Source: a virus
IMG/VR virus record: IMGVR_UViG_3300024344_000143
Coordinates: 1 to 22,219 of that record
Strand: one strand, 5' to 3'
DNA length: 22,219 nucleotides
The position numbers were made by a program, and so were the translations under genes. Positions 21,902-22,219 of this stretch are shown here, piece by piece; the stretch's first letter is position 1, and each line of letters begins with the position of its first letter. Below the pieces are notes generated by a model, which was not told where the DNA came from, ran no database searches, and saw nothing but the letters and a program-made list of their open reading frames with translations.

Positions 21902-22219
21902 ATGGCAAATATAGAATTAGATGGTGCAAATAAAAAAATAACAGTAGATTCTGGTGATTTAACACTAGATATACCGGGCGATATTATTTTAGATGCTGAT
22001 GGTGGAGATTTAACATTTGCAGATGGTGGAACTAATCTTTTAAAAGTAACTAATAGTTCTTCAGATGTAGTATTACAGACACAAGTTGATGCTAAAGATA
22101 TTATTTTTAAACAATATGATGGAAGAAATCTTTTAGAAATTAATGATGGTGGTTATGTTGCTATTGCAAATGGTGCAACTGGGCCGGGTCAATTAAGATT
22201 ATATGAAGATACTGATAAT
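21902..22219 (+). CDS. Second tail fibre-like protein, 3' end outside the window
   Basis: ATG 21902 opens a frame that stays open for 106 codons to the window edge. The product (MANIELDGANKKITVD, then LDADGGDLTFADGGT and later EINDGGYVAIANGA) has the same Asp/Gly-rich beta repeats as the 860-residue fibre, including a DADGGD unit found there near residue 176. It is probably another fibre or receptor-binding subunit. The total length and C-terminal domain are unknown. Confidence 0.75.
   Translation, partial: MANIELDGANKKITVDSGDLTLDIPGDIILDADGGDLTFADGGTNLLKVTNSSSDVVLQTQVDAKDIIFKQYDGRNLLEINDGGYVAIANGATGPGQLRLYEDTDN

Noticed and set aside
1-22219. CRISPR array or insertion sequence
   Set aside because: No regular repeat-spacer pattern with 25-40 base repeats, no DDE transposase frame and no flanking terminal inverted repeats were seen.

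Overview
The window looks like one side of a tailed phage genome (or a prophage of one) from an AT-rich marine lineage. All 26 coding regions called lie on the + strand and are packed with overlaps of the TAATG or ATGA kind. The order terminase small subunit, terminase large subunit, portal, scaffold, major capsid, connector, hub and fibres is a head and tail cassette. No tape-measure, sheath or tail-tube gene appears between capsid and fibres, so a short-tailed (podovirus-like) particle is most likely. The host is not shown by the sequence. The AT-rich composition and similarity by eye to uncultured marine and SAR11-type phages are only suggestive.

Region 1-818 holds no convincing gene. It starts with a strong terminator (32-60) closing a gene that lies outside the window. 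It continues with about 600 bases very rich in CTAG (20 copies by hand count), carrying a direct-repeat array, three related inverted repeats and a possible structured RNA with its own terminator. It ends in a near-consensus sigma70 promoter (683-710) and a structured leader. This is the apparent control region for everything downstream.

Region 819-2795 is a run of seven small, mostly lysine- and glycine-rich proteins. Several share a C-terminal Lys/Gly-rich tail, and one is a 34-residue, ten-cysteine peptide starting at GTG. Region 2722-4757 encodes the terminase. Next comes the most unexpected gene (4759-6729): a tyrosine recombinase with a complete catalytic set inside a 656-residue protein with a long C-terminal extension, placed between terminase and portal. 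A small HExxH protein and two paralogous small proteins lead to the portal (7498-9594), whose 3' end overlaps a second gene by 200 bases.

Region 9626-12936 encodes two large, probably virion-associated proteins, the second ending in a T4-type lysozyme. Region 13022-15260 is the scaffold, major capsid and putative decoration block, closed by a strong terminator (15273-15295). Region 15310-16141 carries a small coiled-coil protein, an Hsp20 chaperone and a small exported protein. Region 16141-22219 encodes a tail adaptor with an inserted carbohydrate-binding-like domain, a tail hub-like protein, a repeat-rich fibre and three further tail-end proteins. The last one runs off the window edge.

The genes work together to package DNA (terminase, portal), build the head (scaffold, capsid, decoration), close it and attach a short tail (adaptor, hub, fibres), breach the cell wall (lysozyme protein) and perhaps integrate (recombinase). 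All assignments come from reading the sequence and recalling family features. No database search was run.
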